DNA of 64,000 bases from Paenibacillus montaniterrae (GTDB lineage: Bacteria; Bacillota; Bacilli; Paenibacillales; Paenibacillaceae), in NCBI RefSeq assembly GCF_018403185.1, contig NZ_BOSE01000006.1:1-64000 (forward strand). Reading direction: 5' to 3'. The number at the start of each line of letters is the position of its first letter. The stretch's first letter is position 1. Made by a program: the position numbers and the translations under genes. The notes beneath the pieces are model-generated. The model was given only the letters and a program-made list of their open reading frames with translations, was not told the DNA's origin and ran no database searches. Shown piece after piece: positions 39,245 to 47,576 of the stretch.

Positions 39245-39913
39245 TTAGTCAAGGAATATCGACAGTCTATGCTCACGATCAAGCTTAAGCTGAAGTCGCT
39301 CCCATCTTGAGTCCAAATAGGCATCCGGTTCAACTATATCCCATGTATTCATATTGAGTGGATCGGCATAGCTAAGCACAAGCTCGGCGGGAAATTTTGA
39401 TGGAGCATTTGCACTTCCGTTGCACCACCAGTAGCTGATAAGCTTTGCCCATTGCTTTTGCTCGGATTGAAAGGCTCCATCAGCACTAGCCAATGAAACC
39501 ACTAGCTCGGAAGTTGACTGTGCTGCCTGCTTCTCGCGCAATCTTTCCAAGGTTGGAGCGACAATAGAGCGGGAAAGCTGCAGATGGTCTGCCAGCTCCA
39601 GCAAATCCTGTTCATCGGCATTCTCCATTAAAGAGGTAACAGCTTCTGTTGACACGAGCACATACCCGAGATCATTCATATAAATATCGCTTTTTCCGCC
39701 AGCAGGACGTTTCTTCATGCCGATCTGTTCTGCTAATGCCTGCAGCGCTTCATCTGTAAGCTTGCCAAGCGTATTGACCCCCATGTCCTCAGGCAGTTCG
39801 CCATACTCTCGCAAATATCCTACACTCCGCACCTGAGCCTGCCTAGCCTTCCGATCCCGCATTAATACGAGCATCAGCTTCATTAAATACGTCTGTCTTT
39901 CCAACTGCTCCAC
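39245..39913 (-). CDS. Hypothetical protein (222 aa)
   Basis: GTG start at 39913 with GGAGG 9 nt upstream. Largely helical and acidic: EQLERQTYLMKLMLVLMRDR, LREYGELPEDMGVNTLGKL, YMNDLGYVLVSTEAVTSLME. The C-terminal part is WIVEP-like (NTWDIVEPDAYLDSRWERLQ). No family recognised. GC and codon use look chromosomal, not cassette-like, so this probably marks the first gene outside the integron. A terminator separates it from the recombinase. Confidence 0.8.
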   Translation of the reverse strand: MEQLERQTYLMKLMLVLMRDRKARQAQVRSVGYLREYGELPEDMGVNTLGKLTDEALQALAEQIGMKKRPAGGKSDIYMNDLGYVLVSTEAVTSLMENADEQDLLELADHLQLSRSIVAPTLERLREKQAAQSTSELVVSLASADGAFQSEQKQWAKLISYWWCNGSANAPSKFPAELVLSYADPLNMNTWDIVEPDAYLDSRWERLQLKLDREHRLSIFLD

Positions 39914-40172
39914 AATAACTGCCTCCTTAAATCGAATCGCCCCTTATTCAGTGTCGGGATTTTTATTATTGTAGCATGATCGGCATATCACGGCATGCAG
40001 TTCACACCTTTTCCGCTCGCACAAGGACACCCTTGCTCCATATAGCTCATATAGCTCATATAGCTCCTTCCTCTTTCCTCGACCTCTCCTTGCACATTAC
40101 TCTTTGCCTACCACACTTTTATGCCTCTCCTTGCCCAATTCACTTTGCCTGCCGCATACCTATAGTCCCATT

Positions 40173-40952
40173 CTAACTCACCGCCGTAGTTTTCCCCGCC
40201 GCTGTATAGCTCCCTGCCTGTTTAATTTTTTTCTGCTCTTGTTCTGCAAGCTGTACCTTGGCGGGCAAATCAGCAGCTATAGAATAATAAAAGCTTCTTG
40301 AGCGCAACGCCTGGCGCAGCTCGGCTGCACTCGTTACCTGCTCCGTAAACGTATTGTACACACAGCCATATTGCGCCAAATGATGCGTGTCGCTGCCGGC
40401 AATAACGGGCAGCTTAAGCTGCTCCGCAAGCTGTTGGACCCGCTCTTCCATTTGCAGGCCGTATTTGTATAGGTCGCGCCCGTTAAGATCAAGCGCATCG
40501 AGGCGACGCAGCAAATCACCGCTTATTTGATACAAGCTGTTTTCCTCGCGGAACGGATGGGCTCCGATTGCAACGCAATCGAGCTCCTCGCTTAACGCCA
40601 GCAATTGCGCCAGGCCGATGTACGCCGCGCCAGCCCGGTACGGATTGAGCGCTTGACTCACGGTACGAATTGCTGCCAGTTCACCGATTACGACAATGTG
40701 CGCGCCCTCTGCTACATCGACCTCGATGCCGGGCAAAATCATCAGCTCCTTGTAGCGATAATGCCCCGCCTCATAAACTGCAATCTCGTCCAGGCAGTCA
40801 TAAATGCTGTCAAAATTTACAGTATTAAAATGCTCGGTTAACGCAAGCACATCCAAATGCTCGCCCGCAGCGTCCAGCATATCCTGCAAATACTGCGGCG
40901 ACAGCTCGCTTAGCTTGCTCCATTTGCAATGTGTATGAATATCTATTTTCAT
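40173..40952 (-). CDS. PHP-domain metal-dependent phosphoesterase
   Basis: 259 aa from ATG 40952 with GGGGGAAG upstream; longer frames look spurious. MKIDIHTHCKWS carries the first HxH metal motif, LALTEHFNTVNF the second, LPGIEVDV a glutamate ligand, IGAHPFREEN the next His and VIAGSDTHHLAQYG the C-terminal DxH. This is the PHP fold of histidinol phosphatase and related enzymes. A paralogue (44766-45533) lies beyond the divergent transporter operon and shares the same motifs, so both probably act on the imported compound or its phosphate. Confidence 0.88.
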   Translation of the reverse strand: MKIDIHTHCKWSKLSELSPQYLQDMLDAAGEHLDVLALTEHFNTVNFDSIYDCLDEIAVYEAGHYRYKELMILPGIEVDVAEGAHIVVIGELAAIRTVSQALNPYRAGAAYIGLAQLLALSEELDCVAIGAHPFREENSLYQISGDLLRRLDALDLNGRDLYKYGLQMEERVQQLAEQLKLPVIAGSDTHHLAQYGCVYNTFTEQVTSAAELRQALRSRSFYYSIAADLPAKVQLAEQEQKKIKQAGSYTAAGKTTAVS

Positions 40953-40987
40953 GCAATCTTCCCCCATTCTTTCAATATGATTATTAT

Positions 40988-41007
40988 AATGAAAAATAAT
41001 TTTCATT
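40988..41007. promoter_or_regulatory. Palindromic operator candidate between divergent genes
   Basis: AATGAAAA-ATAA-TTTTCATT, 8-bp perfect arms, lies in the AT-rich gap between the PHP gene and the transporter operon. It could bind the RpiR regulator encoded at the end of the operon, or a Fur-like protein. The site is seen; the binder is inferred. Confidence 0.45.
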
Positions 41008-41136
41008 TATATAAATTTGAAAAAAATTAACGCAAACTCAACATTCCGATAACAAATCGCTAACAAATCACCTCTAAGCTTAAGTCAACAACAACTGCCA
41101 GCTAGCTGTGCAAAACAAATTTGAGGAGGAAGTAAT

Positions 41137-42009
41137 ATGAGCTTATCCCCATTGCGTAACCGTTTGGAGCTAACATCCCAACAAAAGCTGATGATTTTTA
41201 TTTTGTCGATGTCGCTGTATGGCATTTCCAACATGATTACAGAGCTGTTGCCTGAGTTCAGAGTTGGACCTGTGGAGCTGAAGGTGGAGTACTTTATTTT
41301 TATCCCGTTGATCTTCGCGATTTTGTTCAATTCACTATATGCGGCAATCGGAGCATCTGTAGGCGAAATGATATTCGGCGAGCTTCTGCTCGGTCAATTT
41401 GGCGGAATTAGCGAATTGGAGAAATTCATTCAGTTTTCGCTCGCAGTATTCGTTGCCGGCATGCTCGTAAGGGATCCGCGCAACAAGCGCCAGCTTGCTG
41501 TCGCTGCCTATGTCGCAATCGGCATTGATCAATTGCTCGGCACGATTGTTGACATCGCCAAGGTGTATATCGGGATTGAGGATCTTGAGGCTGTTCCGGG
41601 ACTGCCGCAAAGCATTCTCGCGATTGAAGGCTTTTCCTTTCTAAATGCGATGGTCGTCTCTGGCACCTTGTTCGCCCTGCTGCCAACGCTGTACCTCGTG
41701 CCGCGTCTTTATGGAAAGGTTGAACCGCTGCTGGGCATGAAGCCGCGTGACGGACGGGCAGCCAGCTCAATCAAAGATTTTGTTACACCGCGCTTTATCA
41801 TTTTGGCAATCGTTCTCGCATTTGTTGCAGCGGCAGCAGAGTTTTTGGCGGAATCCGATAATGCGTTCTTCTCCTGGGAATGGGAGGCTGATTTCGGCAG
41901 CGGCGCCTTCTGGATTAGTCTTGCCATCTCGATCATCGTCTTTATTGCAGCAATCGCGGTCATTCGCGCCCGTAAAAAGCAGAAGCCTAAAGGAGAAAGC
42001 CTATCATGA
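41137..42009 (+). CDS. ECF transporter substrate-binding (S)-like membrane protein
   Basis: 290 aa, GAGGAGG upstream. At least six hydrophobic segments, including YFIFIPLIFAILFNSLYAAIG (residues about 52-72), with the GEMIFGELLLGQFGG loop, then FVAGMLV, and C-terminal FIILAIVLAFVAAAAEF and ISLAISIIVFIAAIAVI. Position before a double ATPase and a T-type permease marks it as the substrate-specific subunit of an energy-coupling-factor transporter. The substrate is unknown; PHP and RpiR neighbours hint at a phosphorylated sugar or similar. Its TGA overlaps the ATG of the ATPase gene (ATGA). Confidence 0.8.
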   Translation: MSLSPLRNRLELTSQQKLMIFILSMSLYGISNMITELLPEFRVGPVELKVEYFIFIPLIFAILFNSLYAAIGASVGEMIFGELLLGQFGGISELEKFIQFSLAVFVAGMLVRDPRNKRQLAVAAYVAIGIDQLLGTIVDIAKVYIGIEDLEAVPGLPQSILAIEGFSFLNAMVVSGTLFALLPTLYLVPRLYGKVEPLLGMKPRDGRAASSIKDFVTPRFIILAIVLAFVAAAAEFLAESDNAFFSWEWEADFGSGAFWISLAISIIVFIAAIAVIRARKKQKPKGESLS

Positions 42010-43931
42010 CCAGCAGCGTGCAAGCTGAGCACAACCAATCAATCATCATTGACGTTCAAGATGTGTCATTTCGTTATCCGGGAGCAGAAAGCAACTCCTT
42101 AAGCGAGGTGAATTTGCAAATTAAGCGCGGAGATTTTGTCGCGATCATTGGCAGCAATGGCAGCGGCAAGTCGACCCTATGCAAATGCTTGAACGGTTTG
42201 ATTCCAACCTACTATACAGGAGATTTTGCCGGCAAGGTTGTCGTGAATGGCGTTGATACTTCGCAAGCCTCCATCGCGGAGTTGTCCAAGCATGTTGCGT
42301 ATGTGTTCCAGGATTTTGAAAACCAGCTAGTACGCCCGACTGTGTTCGACGAGCTGGCGTTTGCGCCGCTTAATTTTGGCTACGAGGATTATAAGGAGCG
42401 TGCGCTTCAGGCTCTGCATATGCTTGACATGGCTGAATTGAAGCAACGCTGGATTTGGCAGCTGAGCGGCGGGCAAAAGCATATGACGGCACTTGCAGCA
42501 GCCATGGCGCTGGATCCGGAAATTATTATCGTCGACGAGCCGGTCGCCCAGCTTGATCCCGCCCATGCCAAGCTCATTTATGATAAGCTCGCGCTGTTAA
42601 ATGAGCGCCACGGCAAGACGATTATTGTGATTGAGCATCATACTGAATTTATAGCGGACTACTGCAAAAGCGTCGTGCTGCTCGACCGTGGCGGCAAGGT
42701 GCGCTGGACAAGGCCAACGCAGCAAGCCTTGTCCTCTGTGGCGGAGCTAACAGAGCTGCACATTCAGCCGCCGCAGGTTACGCAAGCCTTTGCCGCGCTG
42801 CATGCTGACAGCAGGTCGGGCAATGGATTGTATCCCGTTACAATCGAGCAGGCGGTTGAGCAGCTTCAACCCCTGCTCGCTCATCGGGGACATAGGCCAA
42901 TGAGTGAGCAGCACCAAGACCATGACGAGCGGCATACTGCTCACTTGCCTTACCAAGACAATGGCGCGCAGCTCACTGCTCACGCGTCTTGCCTGGACCA
43001 TGACGAGCGGCACCAAGCTCGTCCGCTTCACCCCAGCACAAATGAGTCTGCGCAGCGAGATAACCAATCTCGCGCAGGGCGCGAGCCGCTGGTGCATGTT
43101 GAAGCGGCAACGAGCGGCTACCAGAGCATTGAGCGCAATATGAGCCCTACGCTGAAAGGAATTGATCTTGCGATTTATCCTGGCGAGCGAGTTGCCCTGA
43201 TCGGCAATAACGGAGCCGGAAAATCTACGCTGCTGCGCCTTATTGCAGGCATTCGCAAGCCGTGGTCAGGCGCCGTTACCGTTTGTGGTCAGGATACAAG
43301 AAAGGTTACGCCCGAGCAGCTTTCGGATGTTGTTTCGTTTATTTTCCAAAATCCTGAGGAAATGTTTATCGCCGACCATATTCGCGCAGATATCGAGTTT
43401 TTCTTGAAGGCACGCAAGCAAAGCAACACTGAGCCTTTTATTGAGCATATTTTGCAAACCTTTCATTTGACTGAGCTGCAGCAGCGCGACGGGCGACTGT
43501 TAAGCGGAGGACAGCAGCGTCGAGCAACGCTGGCGATTGGCATGGCGATGAAGCCAACCATTATGCTGCTGGATGAACCGACTGCAAGCCTGGACATCGT
43601 GAGCCGTCGAGAAATGACACAGCTGTTTGATGAGCTGCAGGATCATGTGCAGGCGATCATTGTAGCAACGCATGATATGCAGCTCGTTGCCGATTGGGCA
43701 ACACGCGTGATCGTCATGCATGAGGGTACGATTATTATGGATACGACCAGTGCGGACGTATTTCAGCATCCGCAGCTTTTAGATAAAGCCGCATTAGTGC
43801 CGCCGCAAATTGTCCAGCTTAGCCATGCGCTTAAGCTGCCGAGCGCAGCGCTAAGCGTCAACCAGTTTGTCGAACAGTTCAGAGACAAGGAGGAACAAGA
43901 TGGAATATACCAACTCAGCGCACAAGCCTAG
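42006..43931 (+). CDS. ECF transporter ATPase with two fused nucleotide-binding domains
   Basis: 641 aa. Domain 1: Walker A GSNGSGKSTLC (about residues 49-59), signature LSGGQKHM, Walker B IIIVDEPVAQLDP. Domain 2 (about 355-600): Walker A GNNGAGKSTLL, signature LSGGQQRRATL, Walker B IMLLDEPTASLD. The linker (about 290-350) is His/Asp/Glu-rich with repeated DHDERH units coded by direct DNA repeats. A duplicated ATPase fused in one chain replaces the usual EcfA/EcfA' pair. Translationally coupled to the S component and overlapping the T component by 32 nt. Confidence 0.92.
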   Translation: MTSSVQAEHNQSIIIDVQDVSFRYPGAESNSLSEVNLQIKRGDFVAIIGSNGSGKSTLCKCLNGLIPTYYTGDFAGKVVVNGVDTSQASIAELSKHVAYVFQDFENQLVRPTVFDELAFAPLNFGYEDYKERALQALHMLDMAELKQRWIWQLSGGQKHMTALAAAMALDPEIIIVDEPVAQLDPAHAKLIYDKLALLNERHGKTIIVIEHHTEFIADYCKSVVLLDRGGKVRWTRPTQQALSSVAELTELHIQPPQVTQAFAALHADSRSGNGLYPVTIEQAVEQLQPLLAHRGHRPMSEQHQDHDERHTAHLPYQDNGAQLTAHASCLDHDERHQARPLHPSTNESAQRDNQSRAGREPLVHVEAATSGYQSIERNMSPTLKGIDLAIYPGERVALIGNNGAGKSTLLRLIAGIRKPWSGAVTVCGQDTRKVTPEQLSDVVSFIFQNPEEMFIADHIRADIEFFLKARKQSNTEPFIEHILQTFHLTELQQRDGRLLSGGQQRRATLAIGMAMKPTIMLLDEPTASLDIVSRREMTQLFDELQDHVQAIIVATHDMQLVADWATRVIVMHEGTIIMDTTSADVFQHPQLLDKAALVPPQIVQLSHALKLPSAALSVNQFVEQFRDKEEQDGIYQLSAQA

Positions 43932-44739
43932 CTTTTGGGAAAAATTCAGCGTCGAGCGAATTAAGGTTGAGCTGCTGCGCACAGCGTACGGTCAGTCGAT
44001 GACCTTTCTCTCGCGCTTTGATCCGCGCATTATGATCGCCTGGTACTCGTTTTTTGCGATTGTCCCATGGTTCATTCATAACAAGGCGGTGCTGCTTGGC
44101 TTGCTGCTTGCTGTTGCAGTCCTTACCTACTCCTCCAAGCCAAGCGTACTCGTCCTCATCGTGCTGGCGATCGGCTTGATTTCCGATGCCGCCTATATGC
44201 TCATTGTATCCTTAATGTTTGGCGGAGGGCTGGCTGCCGCTTGGGCGTTAAGCACCTTGACGCTCAAGCTGCTGGTCATAACGCTCGCCAGCATTGCTGT
44301 TTTCTCGAGCATGGACCCTGAGCGGCTAAGCGACGGCTTGCTCAGTATCGGTGCGCCTGCTCAATTCAGCTTTGGCGTCGCCTATGGCTTTCGCATGCTG
44401 CCGATTTTGATCGAGGAGTACAACAATATCCTGTATTCCTACCGTCTGCGCGGCAAATCGCCGGATAAAAAGGGCTTCCTCGGCTGGCGCATGCTCGTTT
44501 ACAGCTTCAAGCTTTCGGTAGTAGCCTTCTATCCGCTCATTCTCAACACGGCCAAGCGCACCCGCACCACGGTTGAAGCTTTGGAGATTAAAGGCTTCAC
44601 CTATGCGATGCATGATCCTAAGGTGAAAAAGCTAAAGCTTTCTTATTTGAAAATTAGACGCAGAGATATTGTATTTCTTGCACTGTCAGCACTGTATATT
44701 GCAGCTGTCTTTTATGTTGGCAGCTTTTTCGACGCCTGA
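43900..44739 (+). CDS. ECF transporter transmembrane (T) component
   Basis: 279 aa from ATG 43900, with AAGGAGG upstream; earlier starts are inside the ATPase gene. Hydrophobic helices in residues about 45-130, then the coupling region with YRLRGKSPDKKG and the ALEIKGFTYAM motif typical of EcfT (A-R-G-like coupling helices), and a final membrane helix IVFLALSALYIAAVFYVG. It couples the ATPases to the S subunit. Confidence 0.88.
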   Translation: MEYTNSAHKPSFWEKFSVERIKVELLRTAYGQSMTFLSRFDPRIMIAWYSFFAIVPWFIHNKAVLLGLLLAVAVLTYSSKPSVLVLIVLAIGLISDAAYMLIVSLMFGGGLAAAWALSTLTLKLLVITLASIAVFSSMDPERLSDGLLSIGAPAQFSFGVAYGFRMLPILIEEYNNILYSYRLRGKSPDKKGFLGWRMLVYSFKLSVVAFYPLILNTAKRTRTTVEALEIKGFTYAMHDPKVKKLKLSYLKIRRRDIVFLALSALYIAAVFYVGSFFDA

Positions 44740-44765
44740 GTACGAAAATTGAAAGGAGCGGTACG

Positions 44766-45533
44766 ATGAATATTGATTTGCATTGCCATATAAAGCTTTC
44801 GAAAAAACAGGAGTTTTCTTTAACCTATTTCCAGCAAAGCATTGCCGAGGCGCGCGAAGCAGGGCTGCACGGCTTTGCGATGACCGAGCATTTTAATACG
44901 AGCAATTTCTATCAAATTTATGAGGCGTTGGACAGCCATTATCCTTACTATGAGCATTACTACGATGTAGACGGAATGAGGCTGTACCCCGGCATGGAGG
45001 TTGATGTCGCCAACAAAGGCCATATTCTAGTCATCGGCTCGCGCGACAGCATTTTGATGCTGCGCCATATGCTGACACCCTACACTGCAAAAAGCAATTT
45101 TATAGCGCTGAAGCAGCTGCTTGATTGGTGCGACGAGCTTGATCTGGTGCGGATCGGCGCGCATCCGTATCGCGAGAGCAATCCACTTACCGCTCATCCA
45201 CCCGAGCTGCTGCGCCGCTTGCATGCATTTGATATGAACGGCAAAGATTTGTACAGCTATGGCGAGCAAATGCAACAGCAAGTCGCCCAGCTTGCCGCGG
45301 AAATTGGCATTCCTTATACCGTTGGCAGCGACACGCATCATCCGCTGCAATTCGGCGCCGTGTTCAACCGTTTTGAGGTGGAAATTGGCAGCTATGCCGA
45401 TCTGCGCGCTGCTTTGCAGCAGGGTCAATACAGCATCCATATCGCGCAGGATTTGCCACATCGCGTCAAGGCAGCGAGCCTTGTCAAGAAGCTGCTGAAG
45501 GAGCGCGGTGACGTTACCGCCGCATTTATCTAG
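44766..45533 (+). CDS. PHP-domain metal-dependent phosphoesterase (paralogue)
   Basis: 255 aa, GAAAGGAG upstream. The same PHP motifs as the 40173-40952 gene: MNIDLHCHIKLS, FAMTEHFNTSNF, LYPGMEVDV, IGAHPYRES, and YTVGSDTHHPLQFG. It is the fourth gene of the ECF operon, 26 nt behind the T component, so it very likely processes the imported substrate. Related proteins include histidinol-phosphatase-like enzymes. Confidence 0.88.
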   Translation: MNIDLHCHIKLSKKQEFSLTYFQQSIAEAREAGLHGFAMTEHFNTSNFYQIYEALDSHYPYYEHYYDVDGMRLYPGMEVDVANKGHILVIGSRDSILMLRHMLTPYTAKSNFIALKQLLDWCDELDLVRIGAHPYRESNPLTAHPPELLRRLHAFDMNGKDLYSYGEQMQQQVAQLAAEIGIPYTVGSDTHHPLQFGAVFNRFEVEIGSYADLRAALQQGQYSIHIAQDLPHRVKAASLVKKLLKERGDVTAAFI

Positions 45534-45660
45534 CTTTATGCAACTTGCACCTAGCTTTTATCTAGCTCTGTCCAGCTTTCATCCAGCTTTCGTTCAACTT
45601 TTATCTAGCTTCGTCCAGCTTTTATCCAGCTTTCAGCTTGCAGCGGCAAGCCTGTATTGC
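45534..45660 (+). repeat. Imperfect short tandem repeats (TCCAGCTTT / TCTAGCTTT)
   Basis: Between the PHP and RpiR genes about ten imperfect copies of a 10-12 bp unit (TTATCTAGCTT, CATCCAGCTTT, TCGTCCAGCTT) follow one another. They have no coding role. They could be slippage products or weak regulator sites. Confidence 0.6.
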
Positions 45661-45718
45661 AATTATGCGGCAGACACCGCTACAATAATGTCAACGTCAA
45701 CTAGGAAGTGATGAAGCA

Positions 45719-46555
45719 ATGACTACCGTTCAATTTCAAATTCCGATTGAGCAAATGTCCAAAAGCCAGCAAAAAATTGCCGACTTTATCTTAAAATCAG
45801 CAGAGCGGATTCCTTTCTTCACCGAGGAGGATATTGCAGCAGGCGCGGGCGTGAGCATTTCGACTGTTTCCCGCTTCTGGCAAGCAGTCGGCTACGCCAA
45901 TCTTAAAGCGTTCAAGAAGCAGCTCCACGAATCGCAATATGCTACCCCCGCTGTGAAAATTCAGCAGGTGCTCGATCATTCCGAATCGGATATTATGGTG
46001 CAAATGCTCGACTCAGCAGCAGCCAATCTTAAGGAAACGAAGCAGCGTCTGCAAAGCGACGCCTACCAGCAGGCGGTTGCGCAATTATGTGAAGCCAGAC
46101 ATATTTATGTCCATGCGCCGGGCTCGGCAGCCTGCCTTGGGCAGCTGCTGCAATTTCGCTTGAATCGCATCGGCATCGTCGTTCAGCTAATGGCTGAAAG
46201 CGGCCATGCGCTGCATGAGAAGCTCGTTCATGCCGGCAAAGGCGATGTCGTGCTGTGCTTTGGCTTTGTTAGACAGTCGCCGGAAATGCTCGTGATTCTC
46301 GATCATGCGGAGCAGGCCGGCTATACGACCATTCTCGTGACGGATGTGCTCGTCTCCGAGCTGATTGACCGCAGCGATATCGTGCTGCAGGTCGATCGCG
46401 GCGAGCGCGAAGCCTTTCATTCATTAGTCGCACCAATGGTTTTAATAGATAGTCTCGCGATATCAATTACAGGGTTGCGCGGCGAGCAAGCGATCGGCAA
46501 GCTGCAGCAGCTGCATCATATGCGAAAGCAATATGCTGCCTTGCTGCCGAAATAA
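45719..46555 (+). CDS. MurR/RpiR family transcriptional regulator
   Basis: 278 aa. An N-terminal HTH_6 domain (residues about 1-77: MSKSQQKIADFILKSAERIP, AAGAGVSISTVSRFWQAVGY) is followed by a SIS sugar-isomerase fold (about 110-250: HIYVHAPGSAACLGQLLQFR, GDVVLCFGF, ILVTDVLVSELIDRSDIVLQ) that senses phosphosugars in this family. Last gene of the ECF/PHP cluster and its likely regulator. Confidence 0.9.
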   Translation: MTTVQFQIPIEQMSKSQQKIADFILKSAERIPFFTEEDIAAGAGVSISTVSRFWQAVGYANLKAFKKQLHESQYATPAVKIQQVLDHSESDIMVQMLDSAAANLKETKQRLQSDAYQQAVAQLCEARHIYVHAPGSAACLGQLLQFRLNRIGIVVQLMAESGHALHEKLVHAGKGDVVLCFGFVRQSPEMLVILDHAEQAGYTTILVTDVLVSELIDRSDIVLQVDRGEREAFHSLVAPMVLIDSLAISITGLRGEQAIGKLQQLHHMRKQYAALLPK

Positions 46556-46593
46556 CAGGCCAAACCTTGCCTTAAAAGGCCACAACAGAGCAA

Positions 46594-46628
46594 AGGCTCC
46601 TTTCCGTTTCGAAAAACGGTGGGAGCCT
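46594..46628 (+). terminator. Terminator after the RpiR gene
   Basis: Nested stem AGGCTCC / GGAGCCT with inner CCGTTT / AAACGG, followed by a T-rich run (GTTTGCTTTGCTCTTT). Confidence 0.8.
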
Positions 46629-46943
46629 GTTTGCTTTGCTCTTTACTTATTTCTTTTGGTTTGCTCTTTTCAATTTTGCTTATCTCATTTCGCTATCTCA
46701 TTTCGCTATCGGATTTCGCTATAGCTTTCGCTTAATCCCCATATTTTGGGCAATCGCTCGTGCTTATCCTCGCTCCCAAGCTACTTATCCACTAGATGTG
46801 GATACTTTGTGCACAACAGATACTATTTCTTGATTTCTATCTATCATTTTAGATATATCCACATGTGTATAAGTTATATATATTATTTTCTATCTCTTCA
46901 TCCACATATCCAGCTCGCACATGTTTTCAATCGCTCGGCTAAG
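46629..46943. other. Intergenic AT-rich region without genes
   Basis: About 315 bp between convergent genes. It contains ATTTCGCTATC-type direct repeats (46680-46720) and AT-rich stretches but no ORF, hairpin with T-run or recognisable RNA. Confidence 0.6.
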
Positions 46944-47576
46944 CTAGCTAGACCGTTTGCACTTGTAGATAAGAGCAGCGGTTATGCAAGCTAAGCCCAC
47001 AGCAGCATGCCATAGCTTATCGCTATAGCTGATCTTGCCCGTCGCAAATAGTTGAAAAACGCCCAACCGCTCGCCTGCAAAAAGAGCCAGCATATACAGC
47101 ACAGCAGCGCTCATATAGCCCGCTACCACTTGATGGCTGACCGCCGCCACGAGCAGGCTTAGTCCGCCAAGCAGAACAGCCGTCGCCAACGTGCCTGCCA
47201 GCGTAGGAAGCTCAATTGCGGAATCGAGCCCGTACAGCAAGCCGCCATAGCCTCCCAGCAATAGACTTAATGCGATTAAGCTATAAATTGCCCTTAGCAA
47301 CAGCACATAGGCATAGCTGGTTGCCTTCGTTCTCATCAGCTGCTCCAGCTCGCTCGTTTGCTCAGGCGCAGTAAGCGGCGTCAGCAGAATCACGCCTGTT
47401 AATACAGCAAAATACTGCAGCACCGTCATTACCGTCTGACTGTCGAGACGACTGCTGCCAAACAAAACATGGCAGATGCCAAATAGCAGCAAGCATAGTC
47501 CAATATGCGGCAAAGCAAAATGTCTAATATTAAGAACGGCGATGTGCCAGCCTTTGCGCAAGCCAATCTCTCCCAC
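46944..47576 (-). CDS. Integral membrane protein of an ABC-2-type cluster
   Basis: 210 aa, GTG start at 47576 with GGAGGGG upstream. Six hydrophobic helices are seen (e.g. IGLCLLLFGICHVLFG, LLLRAIYSLIALSLLLGGYG, LAGTLATAVLLGGLSLLVAA, YMSAAVLYMLALFAG). It overlaps the preceding permease gene by 47 nt and is probably a second membrane subunit of the same transporter. Confidence 0.75.
   Translation of the reverse strand: MGEIGLRKGWHIAVLNIRHFALPHIGLCLLLFGICHVLFGSSRLDSQTVMTVLQYFAVLTGVILLTPLTAPEQTSELEQLMRTKATSYAYVLLLRAIYSLIALSLLLGGYGGLLYGLDSAIELPTLAGTLATAVLLGGLSLLVAAVSHQVVAGYMSAAVLYMLALFAGERLGVFQLFATGKISYSDKLWHAAVGLACITAALIYKCKRSS

Noticed and set aside
40988..41007. A firm Fur box assignment
   Set aside because: The palindrome is AT-rich and only loosely like the Fur consensus; the adjacent RpiR regulator is an equally good candidate.
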